Part shown: piece after piece, positions 1-6,337 of the stretch
How positions within the stretch are numbered: the first letter of the stretch is position 1
Layout: the number at the start of each line of letters is the position of its first letter
Assembly (NCBI GenBank): GCA_021107495.1
Contig: JAIOSR010000228.1
Location: forward strand, 1-8,489
Direction: 5' to 3'
Source of the DNA: Desulfobacterales bacterium
GTDB taxonomy: Bacteria; Desulfobacterota; DSM-4660; Desulfatiglandales; Desulfatiglandaceae
DNA: 8,489 nt
Notes under the pieces: generated by a model
What the model was told of the DNA's origin: nothing
Seen by the model: only the letters and a program-made list of their open reading frames with translations
Database searches by the model: none
Position numbers and translations under genes: made by a program

Positions 1-2
1 CC

Positions 3-1043
3 ATGATCATTGCCTGGTTTAACTGGGGGCTTAGCCTGATCGGAAGCGCCATGCTGGCCCTTTACATTGTCAAAAATAATCCCAAGGTGGACTATCGTCT
101 CCTTATCGCTTCAGCCTATCTGGGTCTCGGTTGTACCTGGCATTCAGGTCTTTCCGCTTCGGCCCCGTTGCTGGTGAATACGCCCAATAACTTCCTTATC
201 AAAGGCGGGTACCTGCCCGGCACCATATCGACCACCCAGACCATTTTTTCTCCTTTCAATCTCATCCTGCTGGTCATTGTCATTGTTGTTGTCACCACCC
301 TTATGGCCCTCATGCACCCGTCCGAGGAAAAGACCTTCAAGCTCTCTCCGGAATTGGCCGACAGGCTCAAACTGTATGAATCTCCGCCGCGACCCGATAA
401 ATATGAGAGCTTTTCCTCCTGGGCCAACTGGTGGTGGGGATGGAACCTAATCATTGCCATAGGCGGATTCTGGTGGCTGGGCTGGAAACTGAGTGAGGTC
501 GGCTTTGCCAAACTAATCAACCTGAATAATATCAACCTGTTCTTCCTGATGTTAGGCATCCTTTTCCACTGGAGACCATGGAGTTTCCTCAAGGCCACGG
601 AAGAAGCGGGTAAAGCCGTGTGGGGAATTGTCATCCAGTTCCCTTTCTATGCCGGTATTTTCGGTCTTTTTAAATACACGGCATTAGCTACCGTATTTAC
701 CAAGGCATTTGTGGCCGTGTGCAGCGGAGGAACCTTCCTGCTTATTACATACTGGTACGCGGGACTGCTCAACTACCTGATCCCTTCGGGCGGATCCGAA
801 TGGGCAGTTACGGCCCCATATCTATTGCCTGCGGCCAAACAGTTGGGCGTGGAGGCCCATAGAGTCGTGGTTGCCTATGCCTGGGGCGATATGATGACGG
901 ATATGATCCAGCCATTCTGGGCCATTGCCATGCTTGCGGTTGCCAAGCTGGAATTCAGAGAAATTATGGGGTGGCTCCTATTGGTGTTCTTCGTATTCTT
1001 TGTGATTACATCCGGCGCATTTTTGCTGTGGCCGCTGTTTTAA
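3..1043 (+). CDS. atoE: Short-chain fatty acid transporter, AtoE family (5'-partial)
   Basis: Integral membrane carrier for short-chain fatty acids such as butyrate or acetoacetate (family knowledge). The 346 visible residues are strongly hydrophobic, with about eight membrane segments, and match the C-terminal three-quarters of AtoE. Recognisable blocks are FNWGLSLIGSAM near residue 6, DYRLLIASAYLG near 30, GIVIQFPFYAGIFGL near 207, and the conserved NYLIPSGGSEWAVTAPYLLPAA near 258 (E. coli has INFAVPSGGGHWVIQGP). Family members run about 440-460 residues, so roughly 100 N-terminal residues lie upstream of the window; the ATG at position 3 is an internal Met and not the start. The frame ends in TAA directly before an intrinsic terminator, so this is the last gene of its transcript. 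No CoA-transferase or thiolase partner is visible. The family assignment is firm, the exact substrate is inferred. Confidence 0.9.
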   Translation: MIIAWFNWGLSLIGSAMLALYIVKNNPKVDYRLLIASAYLGLGCTWHSGLSASAPLLVNTPNNFLIKGGYLPGTISTTQTIFSPFNLILLVIVIVVVTTLMALMHPSEEKTFKLSPELADRLKLYESPPRPDKYESFSSWANWWWGWNLIIAIGGFWWLGWKLSEVGFAKLINLNNINLFFLMLGILFHWRPWSFLKATEEAGKAVWGIVIQFPFYAGIFGLFKYTALATVFTKAFVAVCSGGTFLLITYWYAGLLNYLIPSGGSEWAVTAPYLLPAAKQLGVEAHRVVVAYAWGDMMTDMIQPFWAIAMLAVAKLEFREIMGWLLLVFFVFFVITSGAFLLWPLF

Positions 1044-1069
1044 GACGTTTTATTATATAGTGGTAACGA

Positions 1070-1102
1070 AAAAAGAGGCCCTGAGATAAGGGGCCTCTTT
1101 TT
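1070..1102 (+). terminator. Rho-independent terminator of the atoE transcript
   Basis: A perfect 12-bp stem: 5' arm 1070-1081 (AAAAAGAGGCCC) pairs with 3' arm 1091-1102 (GGGCCTCTTTTT) around a 9-nt loop. The 3' arm ends in a run of five T. It begins 26 bp after the transporter stop codon and ends 24 bp before the amidase start. Its A-run/T-run symmetry also gives a usable hairpin on the opposite strand, but no minus-strand gene lies upstream of it there. It makes the amidase a separate transcription unit or one that depends on read-through. Confidence 0.93.
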
Positions 1103-1126
1103 ATTAACAACCAAGGAGAATCTTTC

Positions 1127-2536
1127 ATGACATCGATTCGCTCTCAGTCGGCCGTTGAACTGGCCAATCTCATCCGCTCAAAAGACCTTTCACCTGTGGA
1201 ATTGATGGAGGAAACCCTGAACAGAATCGAAGAGGTAAATCCCGACCTCAATGCCTTTGTGGCAATCCGGGCCGATCAGGCCATGGCCGAGGCAAAGGCC
1301 ATGGCCGATCGTATAGTTGGAGGCGAAGATCCCGGCCCATTAGCCGGCATTCCCATAGGGGTGAAGGACCTGGAAGACGTAAAAGGCATGGTCACCAGCT
1401 TCGGTTCCGTTCCCTTTAAGGACAATCTAGCCCAATATGACTCTATTCAAGTGGCTCGCCTAAAAGCCTCCGGCGCCATCGTTGTGGGCAAGACCAATAC
1501 CCCGGAATTCGGATTTACGGGTTTCACTAAAAACAGGTTGTTTGGTGTAACCAGGAACCCCTGGAACCGGGAGCGCACACCGGGCGGTTCAAGCGGTGGG
1601 TCGGCCGCAGCAATCGCCTCCGGCATGGTTCCCCTGGCAACCGGTTCTGATGCAGGAGGATCCATTCGCATTCCGGCCTGCTATTCGGGATGCTTTGGAT
1701 TTAAGCCCTCTTATGGACGGGTGCCATTGGGTCCCGCACCCATACATCATATCAGCCGGACGTTGACACAGGGGCCTTTAAGCAGAACAGTGGAGGATGC
1801 GGCCCTGTATCTTGATTGTGTGGCAGGCTATCACCCTGCTGATCAGGACTCCTTGCCCGGACCGGAGATATCCTACCTGAAAAGTCTGAACAATCTTGAT
1901 AAGTCATTAAAGATCGGTTTCAGCCCTACCCTGGGATATGCGCGGGTCCAGCATGATATCATGGCCCTCGTGGAAGATGCCGTGAAACGATTTGAAAAGA
2001 TGGGTCATAGCGTTGAAATCTGGGATGGGGAGATACCCGAGGTGGGCCAGGCGTGGTCCGAACTCACGAGCTGCGATATTTATGCCCAGATTCACCAGGA
2101 CCTGGAAAAATTTCGCCCGGAATTGGGTAAAACCCTTGTCATGTCGCTGGATCATGCAAAGACACTGTCATTAGATAACCACATAAAAAACCAGAAAATT
2201 CGATCGGATTTGAATCGAGCCCTATGGGAGTTCTTTGAGCGCTTTGACCTCCTTTTGACCCCAACCATGCCCACCGAGGCCTTTGCGGCCAAAGGGCCGC
2301 CACCAAAGGAGATTGACGGCCACCCCATCCCGCTTCTCGGGGCGGTTGCCTTTACGTATCCCTTTAATCTTTCAGGCCATCCCGCGGCAACCGTCCGGGT
2401 GGGGCTGACAGATACAGGGCTTCCGGCAGGCCTTCAGATGGTCGCACCAAGACACAGAGATGACCTGGTTCTCAAGGCCGCTTATGCTTATGAACAGGCA
2501 TGCCCCTGGAATGATCTGTGGCCGATCACTACCTGA
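1127..2536 (+). CDS. Amidase-signature family amidohydrolase
   Basis: Cytoplasmic serine hydrolase that cleaves carboxamide bonds (R-CO-NH-R'). The 469 residues show the full amidase signature: catalytic Lys80 in GVKD, cis-Ser155 in the TPGGSSGGS loop and nucleophile Ser179 in DAGGSIRIP. Spacings of 75 and 24 residues are those of the Ser-cisSer-Lys triad in well-studied members. The C-terminal LTPTMP and GLPAGLQMVAP stretches are also typical. Length is normal for the family. The ATG start is supported by AAGGAG at 1113-1118, 8 nt upstream. No signal peptide is seen. GatA is a relative, but there is no gatB or gatC nearby and the sequence reads more like the stand-alone catabolic amidases, so the substrate is unknown. 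It follows the transporter terminator and converges on surE with a 3-bp gap. Confidence 0.92.
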   Translation: MTSIRSQSAVELANLIRSKDLSPVELMEETLNRIEEVNPDLNAFVAIRADQAMAEAKAMADRIVGGEDPGPLAGIPIGVKDLEDVKGMVTSFGSVPFKDNLAQYDSIQVARLKASGAIVVGKTNTPEFGFTGFTKNRLFGVTRNPWNRERTPGGSSGGSAAAIASGMVPLATGSDAGGSIRIPACYSGCFGFKPSYGRVPLGPAPIHHISRTLTQGPLSRTVEDAALYLDCVAGYHPADQDSLPGPEISYLKSLNNLDKSLKIGFSPTLGYARVQHDIMALVEDAVKRFEKMGHSVEIWDGEIPEVGQAWSELTSCDIYAQIHQDLEKFRPELGKTLVMSLDHAKTLSLDNHIKNQKIRSDLNRALWEFFERFDLLLTPTMPTEAFAAKGPPPKEIDGHPIPLLGAVAFTYPFNLSGHPAATVRVGLTDTGLPAGLQMVAPRHRDDLVLKAAYAYEQACPWNDLWPITT

Positions 2537-2539
2537 ATA

Positions 2540-3319
2540 CTAATCTCCCTTAAGATGTTGCCATGATGGAAAGGGCGTGGACTTCAATCTTACCAGTTCC
2601 TTCTCGCAGGTGAGGTCATAGTGAATGGGTGTAATGGTAATCTTGTTTTCCTTCAGGGCCATGGAATCATTTTCAGGATTGCCGTTTTCAATAAACTTTT
2701 CACCCGACAGCCAGTAATACACATTGCCCCTAGGGTCATTGCGGCGTTCAAAGCGCTCCTCGAATCTGGAGGTCCCCTGTCTTGTAATATATACACCGGC
2801 TATTTTCTCAGGGGGACATGCCGGAAGATTGACATTCAAGGCCGTTCCTTCCTTAAGACCGTTTTGCACAATAAACCGGATGATCTCTTTGCTGAACCGG
2901 GCCGCAAACCGAAAATCCGGGTTTTTTCTGGTTGCAAGTGAGATGGCAGCGGATCGAACCCCCAAAAAGGCCCCCTCCGTGGCCGCAGAGACCGTCCCGG
3001 AATAAAGTATGTTAACGCCCACATTGGCACCCACATTTATTCCGGAAAGAATAATGTCCGGGGGCCTTTCAAGCAGCTCCTGCACTGCAATCTTCACACA
3101 GTCGGCAGGAGTACCTGAGACAGCGTAACCGAAAAATGATCCGCGTTTCCGAACCTCTCGAACCCTGAGCGGCGACGTCAGGGTAATGGCATGCCCAACC
3201 GCACTCATTTCCACCTCCGGCGCGACAATATCCACGTCATAGTCCGGTTTCAGGGCCTGATACAGGGCAAACAGTCCGGGAGCATGAATGCCGTCGTCAT
3301 TGGTCAAAAGAATTTTCAT
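2540..3319 (-). CDS. surE: 5'/3'-nucleotidase SurE
   Basis: Metal-dependent phosphatase that dephosphorylates nucleoside 5'- and 3'-monophosphates; many homologues also act as exopolyphosphatases (family knowledge). The 259-residue protein begins with the hallmark ILLTNDDGIHAPG. Metal ligands are visible as Asp8, Asp9, Ser39 (in APEVEMSAVGHAIT) and Asn95 (in LSGINVGANVG), and the SGTPADCVKIA block at 68-78 is also diagnostic. Length is normal. The start is fixed by the conserved N-terminus; only a weak GGA lies upstream, while a consensus -10 box on the minus strand (3349-3354) would give a leader of about 20-25 nt. The classical pcm-nlpD-rpoS neighbours are absent; here surE is a single gene, divergent from a histidine kinase and tail-to-tail with the amidase. 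Confidence 0.96.
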   Translation of the reverse strand: MKILLTNDDGIHAPGLFALYQALKPDYDVDIVAPEVEMSAVGHAITLTSPLRVREVRKRGSFFGYAVSGTPADCVKIAVQELLERPPDIILSGINVGANVGVNILYSGTVSAATEGAFLGVRSAAISLATRKNPDFRFAARFSKEIIRFIVQNGLKEGTALNVNLPACPPEKIAGVYITRQGTSRFEERFERRNDPRGNVYYWLSGEKFIENGNPENDSMALKENKITITPIHYDLTCEKELVRLKSTPFPSWQHLKGD

Positions 3320-3348
3320 AGAATTTCCAAGACATCAATAGGACTGAG

Positions 3349-3354
3349 ATTATA
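3349..3354 (-). promoter_or_regulatory. Probable -10 box of the surE promoter
   Basis: Read on the minus strand this is TATAAT, a perfect sigma70-type -10 hexamer. A transcript starting about 7 nt downstream, near 3342, would have a short leader of some 23 nt before the surE ATG at 3319. No good -35 hexamer is present at 16-18 bp spacing (the best is AGTGAG), so the site would need an activator or tolerate a weak -35. It lies back-to-back with the candidate kinase promoter. Confidence 0.5.
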
Positions 3355-3365
3355 AGGATTCTTCA

Positions 3366-3394
3366 TTGCTTCTCACTTCGAACTCTTGTATATT
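3366..3394 (+). promoter_or_regulatory. Candidate sigma70-type promoter of the histidine kinase gene
   Basis: TTGCTT at 3366-3371 is followed by a 17-bp spacer and TATATT at 3389-3394. The -35 matches the consensus at 3 of 6 positions and the -10 at 5 of 6. If used, transcription would start near 3401, downstream of the first possible TTG codon of the kinase frame at 3394. The true translation start would then lie further in. It is divergent to the surE -10 box 12 bp away, so the two promoters could compete or share a regulator. Confidence 0.4.
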
Positions 3395-4812
3395 TGGAAT
3401 CCATTAATCTTTTGTTCCGACAAATAACACTTACAGCTATCAATAGACACCCTTTATTTTTAAATCTACACCATAAAAAAGTCAAACCCATAAACATTGA
3501 GTTAGAAAAGGCATTCGCCCTCGGAAGCGGAAAAGAAACCGGACAAGGTCTCCTTGCATTGCAAAAGCAAAAGCAAAAGAACATTCATGAAAAAGAACTG
3601 GACACGCTCGTAAGATTCAGTTCGATTATCAATTCATCCTTGAAAATTGAGGACGTGCTCAATTACGCCATGCAGTGGGCAGAAGAGTTTATGAATGCAG
3701 AGGCAAGCACCGTCTATGAATTAGATGAAGACAAGGGCGAAATTTTCATTCGAATCGCAAGGGGGAAAAAGAAAGAACCGGTCAGACGGATCAAACTAAA
3801 GCTAGGTGAAGGAGTTGCAGGACGTGTAATACAGACCGGAGAACCCGTGGTGATGCAGGACGTAAGCCATGAAAAAATTTTCAGCAACAAATTTGACACC
3901 AAAACCGGTTTTGAGACCCGGTCAATGCTCTGTGTGCCCCTGATCTTGAGAGACAAATCTATTGGTGCATTTCAGGTCCTGAACAAAAGATCCGGGCAAC
4001 CCTTTACCGATGCGGATATGGAACTCCTTACCAGCATGTCCCAGCAGATTGCCGTTTCCCTTGATAACGCCAAGCTATACCGCCGTCTTGAGAAAAAATT
4101 CAAGTTGACCGAAAAAGAATTAAGAAGAACCCAGGAAAAGCTAATCCGGTCAGAACGTTTAGCGGCCATGGGTAATCTGGTCAAGGGGGTGGCCCACGAA
4201 ATCAGGAACCCCATCACTACCATCGGCGGCTTTTCCTCCAGACTAAAAAAGGGACTCGCAGAGGAATCAAAGCTTCGGAAATATGTCGATATTATAGTAG
4301 AGGAGTCAAAACGGCTTGAAAATATCGTTACCGAGGTTCACGAATTTGCCGGAGTACAAACGGCCAACATGAATCTTGATGATATTAAAGAAGTGCTAAA
4401 TCAAATTGTAACAGGATTCAGTGAGCAGGCTAAAAAACAGGACATAAAGCTCATAGTAAAAGTCGATAAAAAACTCCCCTCGACATTCATGGATACATCC
4501 CAGATCGCAAAGGCCCTCTCCAATATTATTGAGAATGCCCTTGAAAGCATGCCTCACGGAGGGAAACTGACGCTTGAGGCCAAACTCGACAACGCCAATA
4601 TCGTGACCAGCATCAAGGATACAGGCTGCGGCATTGCCCGGGAAAATCTGGATGCGGTATATGACCCGTTTTTCACTTCTAAGACACGAGGGGCGGGCCT
4701 GGGTTTGACAATGGTCCACCAGATTCTCATGAATCACAACGGTGAACTCAAGTTCGAGAGCAAAGAAGGCATCGGGACGACTGTGACGCTCCAGTTGCCT
4801 GTTACACAATAA
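3394..4812 (+). CDS. GAF-domain sensor histidine kinase (orphan)
   Basis: Soluble sensor kinase of a two-component system. Residues count from the TTG at 3394, the first possible start. A GAF sensor domain spans about 66-228 (LDTLVRFSSIINSSLKIEDVL onward; GEGVAGRVIQTGEPVV near 138; SMLCVPL near 177). A charged coiled-coil linker runs 229-256. The HisKA H-box has phospho-acceptor His268 in VAHEIRNP. The ATPase has N-box 377-381 (NIIEN), G1 DTGCGI (409-414), F-box DPFF (424-427) and G2 GAGLGL (433-438), so all catalytic motifs are intact. No membrane segment or receiver domain is present, and no response regulator is adjacent. The GAF ligand is unknown. The start is doubtful: there is no ATG before the GAF domain, the TTG at 3394 has no ribosome binding site and overlaps a candidate -10 box. 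Alternatives are TTG 3412 or TTG 3559 (AAGG at 3544-3547). Confidence 0.9.
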   Translation: MESINLLFRQITLTAINRHPLFLNLHHKKVKPINIELEKAFALGSGKETGQGLLALQKQKQKNIHEKELDTLVRFSSIINSSLKIEDVLNYAMQWAEEFMNAEASTVYELDEDKGEIFIRIARGKKKEPVRRIKLKLGEGVAGRVIQTGEPVVMQDVSHEKIFSNKFDTKTGFETRSMLCVPLILRDKSIGAFQVLNKRSGQPFTDADMELLTSMSQQIAVSLDNAKLYRRLEKKFKLTEKELRRTQEKLIRSERLAAMGNLVKGVAHEIRNPITTIGGFSSRLKKGLAEESKLRKYVDIIVEESKRLENIVTEVHEFAGVQTANMNLDDIKEVLNQIVTGFSEQAKKQDIKLIVKVDKKLPSTFMDTSQIAKALSNIIENALESMPHGGKLTLEAKLDNANIVTSIKDTGCGIARENLDAVYDPFFTSKTRGAGLGLTMVHQILMNHNGELKFESKEGIGTTVTLQLPVTQ

Positions 4813-4920
4813 GGTATAAACTCTTTACCCTTAAGGATACTATTCCGGTGAATTATTGTGATCAACGTATCTGCTCAATATTTCAGGGAACTCGAATTTA
4901 TAGGAATATCTCTTTAATAA

Positions 4921-4960
4921 CGACAGGCTTCCCGCCACAAGGACGGCGGGCAAGCAGTCG
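4921..4960. repeat. Interrupted inverted repeat forming a long hairpin
   Basis: The stem nests three blocks: CGAC 4921-4924 with GTCG 4957-4960, GCTT 4927-4930 with AAGC 4952-4955, and CCCGCC 4931-4936 with GGCGGG 4945-4950, leaving an 8-nt loop. That is 14 pairs with small bulges. It stands in the 178-bp gap between the kinase and the next gene. No T-run follows, so it is not a standard intrinsic terminator. It could be a dispersed palindromic repeat, an mRNA-stabilising structure or a factor-dependent terminator. Copies elsewhere cannot be checked here. Confidence 0.55.
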
Positions 4961-4961
4961 A

Positions 4962-4982
4962 GGCATTATGGACTATAACGCC
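4962..4982. repeat. Second small hairpin next to the long one
   Basis: GGCATTAT (4962-4969) and ATAACGCC (4975-4982) pair at 7 of 8 positions around a 5-nt loop. It begins one base after the previous hairpin ends, so the two make a tandem stem-loop unit just upstream of the membrane-protein gene. The pairing is short and may be fortuitous. Confidence 0.35.
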
Positions 4983-4990
4983 CCTACTTA

Positions 4991-5923
4991 TTGAAATATT
5001 GCCGATTAACTTTCATTAGGCATAATGAGGCAAAGAGTATCGCAAAGAGTAAAAAGAGTAAAATAGGCCACGGCTGGTGGTGGCTGCTGCTGGTTATAAT
5101 CCTGGCGGGGCTTGGTTACTACCTGTACTCCGAATTTATAAGAGAACCGGCAAAAAATCCGGTTATTGAAAGACCTGCTCCCGTAAAAAAGATGCCCCTT
5201 CCACAGGAACAAAACCGGGTCACAGGTGAAGAGGGACCCGTCCAGGTTAGGCCAACCCGCGAAGAGCCGGTTGTAAAACCCGACCTAAAGGAAGACTATT
5301 GCATCCAGATAGAGAAAAACGTGGCAGAATTTTTTCGCTATTTGGATGAAAAGGAGTATGTCGGTCGCCTGAATTCGGAAGCGGATGCTTACACACGCTT
5401 CAAAAAAATCCTGCGGCGCGCAGCGGCGAGGCCTCCTTTTCCGGCAGGAGAGGGCTCTGACCCCAAGATCATCATAGGAAACCTATACCACTTTTTTCGT
5501 ATCTTAGGCGGAAAAGACCTGTCCCTGATCAGAGCCGTGCTCAAAAACGAGCAGGACACAATGGAGATAAGCCTGGAAATGTTTTACAGGTGGCTCACAT
5601 TGGGCGATCGTTGTCCTGATCCGGAAAACATCAGGCCTTCCATGACTACCCTTTATCAGTACGCGGGATTTTTCATAAATACCACCGGTGGGAGGGCCTA
5701 TCTATTCAGAAGGCCCTCGGGTCTCAGGCTTTTGGTCAGTTATTACTGTCTCTTGATTGTCCATGAGGCCGACAAAAAGGGAAGGAACAGTTGCGGAATC
5801 GACATATTCCCGTTGATCGAACCGCTAAAGAATGAAATAAGATACTATCTGGATTTCCAATTTCAGGAAGAATACATCTTTCTGCTAGGGGAGATCGAAG
5901 ACTATTACAGAAAAAAAAGATAG
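4991..5923 (+). CDS. Hypothetical single-pass membrane-anchored protein
   Basis: Not recognised as a known family. Counting from the first possible codon (TTG 4991) it has 310 residues: a basic N-terminus (KSKKSK, 19-24), one strong membrane segment at about 29-47 beginning WWWLLLVIILAGLG, and a Pro/Glu-rich linker at about 52-100. A mostly helical, charged and aromatic domain follows (about 102-310), with cysteines at 104, 208, 253 and 268, ending in DYYRKKR. Topology by the positive-inside rule is N-in, with the large domain outside the inner membrane. The start is uncertain: TTG 4991 lacks a ribosome binding site, and an ATG at 5025 preceded by AGG is in another frame and stops after 13 codons. 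The membrane segment and the clean downstream frame support a real gene. It is preceded by two hairpins and followed by a 142-bp palindrome, and reads as a single-gene unit. Confidence 0.7.
   Translation: MKYCRLTFIRHNEAKSIAKSKKSKIGHGWWWLLLVIILAGLGYYLYSEFIREPAKNPVIERPAPVKKMPLPQEQNRVTGEEGPVQVRPTREEPVVKPDLKEDYCIQIEKNVAEFFRYLDEKEYVGRLNSEADAYTRFKKILRRAAARPPFPAGEGSDPKIIIGNLYHFFRILGGKDLSLIRAVLKNEQDTMEISLEMFYRWLTLGDRCPDPENIRPSMTTLYQYAGFFINTTGGRAYLFRRPSGLRLLVSYYCLLIVHEADKKGRNSCGIDIFPLIEPLKNEIRYYLDFQFQEEYIFLLGEIEDYYRKKR
5030..5051 (+). repeat. Short direct repeat near the start of the membrane-protein gene
   Basis: GCAAAGAGTA occurs at 5030-5039 and 5042-5051, and a related AAGAGTAAAA follows immediately. 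In frame this encodes the basic stretch before the membrane segment (AKSIAKSKKSK). The tract is a plausible site of slippage and bears on where the gene really starts. Confidence 0.5.
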
Positions 5924-5929
5924 CCTTTT

Positions 5930-6071
5930 GAGCCAATTTCAAAACGCCCCCTTTTGTCCGATCTCGGCGTCAAGCTCAAATTTTAATCCTCAAAATACTC
6001 AACGTATTCCTGCGGTTAGAATTTTCGCCTTCCTTGATATCGAATAAAATTGATCATTTTGAAATCGGTTC
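5930..6071. repeat. 142-bp long imperfect palindrome with 15-bp terminal inverted repeats (MITE/REP-like)
   Basis: The ends GAGCCAATTTCAAAA (5930-5944) and TTTTGAAATCGGTTC (6057-6071) are inverted copies matching at 13 of 15 positions. At the exact centre AATAC (5994-5998) and GTATT (6004-6008) flank a 5-nt loop. Between centre and ends more blocks pair in register: AATTTTAA (5979-5986) with TTAGAATT (6016-6023, one G-T pair), CAAG 5971-5974 with CTTG 6033-6036, CGAT 5959-5962 with ATCG 6039-6042, and TTTT 5952-5955 with AAAA 6046-6049. The element fills nearly the whole gap between two convergent genes. It has no coding frame of note. TTT flanks both ends, which could be a short target duplication or chance. 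It may be a miniature inverted-repeat element, a dispersed palindrome or a bidirectional transcription barrier. Confidence 0.65.
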
Positions 6072-6079
6072 TTTCATGA

Positions 6080-6325
6080 TCAATTACGACCACAGCAACT
6101 TCCGGGACCTGCACAGGTAGCAGGTGGTCCTTCAGTGCCGCAGCATCGATCGGCGCCGCTCACCGGGAAACTCTTTATGGGGCTGACAGCAGCGGGCGCT
6201 GACAACAGTTTCTTGAGATTGCGCCCACCACAGTTTCCACAGGCAACCAGATCCGCTTCCGTGCTTGCCATCAGGATCTCCGTGTGATGACCGCAATCAA
6301 CACACTCAAACTCAAATATCGGCAT
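6080..6325 (-). CDS. FmdB-type zinc-ribbon protein with Cys-rich tail
   Basis: Small cytoplasmic protein of 81 residues. Its N-terminus MPIFEFECVDCGHHTEI is the classic FmdB/putative-regulatory-protein zinc ribbon, with Cys8-x2-Cys11 and Cys29-x2-Cys32 as metal ligands, followed by KLLSAP. The C-terminal half is unlike a plain FmdB protein: it carries CC (61-62), C71 and CC (77-78) in a Gly/Pro-rich context, a possible second metal or cluster site. An in-frame ATG upstream at 6427 would add 34 residues, but it lies inside the preceding gene. The ATG at 6325 has a perfect AGGAGAG 5 nt upstream and matches the family start. It is the last gene of the minus-strand metal-cluster set, 10 bp after the orange-protein-like gene. 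Its molecular function is not established; a metal-sensing or chaperone role is inferred from context. Confidence 0.85.
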   Translation of the reverse strand: MPIFEFECVDCGHHTEILMASTEADLVACGNCGGRNLKKLLSAPAAVSPIKSFPVSGADRCCGTEGPPATCAGPGSCCGRN

Positions 6326-6330
6326 ATTTT

Positions 6331-6337
6331 CTCTCCT
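6331..6337 (-). promoter_or_regulatory. Ribosome binding site that fixes the FmdB-type start
   Basis: On the minus strand this is AGGAGAG, 5 nt before the ATG at 6325. It overlaps the TAG stop (6336-6338) of the upstream gene, which suggests translational coupling. It argues for the 81-residue product over the 115-residue reading from 6427. Confidence 0.75.

Noticed and set aside
116..634. 172-codon minus-strand open frame inside the transporter gene
   Set aside because: It is fully antisense to a well-conserved AtoE frame and has no recognisable domain or ribosome binding site.
1127..2536. Identification of the amidase as GatA of the tRNA amidotransferase
   Set aside because: The signature and triad are shared by the whole family; gatB and gatC are absent and the C-terminal half reads like generic amidases.
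4968..4994. Tiny reading frame of eight codons starting at an ATG after GAGG
   Set aside because: It has a plausible ribosome binding site but is too short to support as a gene and lies partly in the second hairpin.
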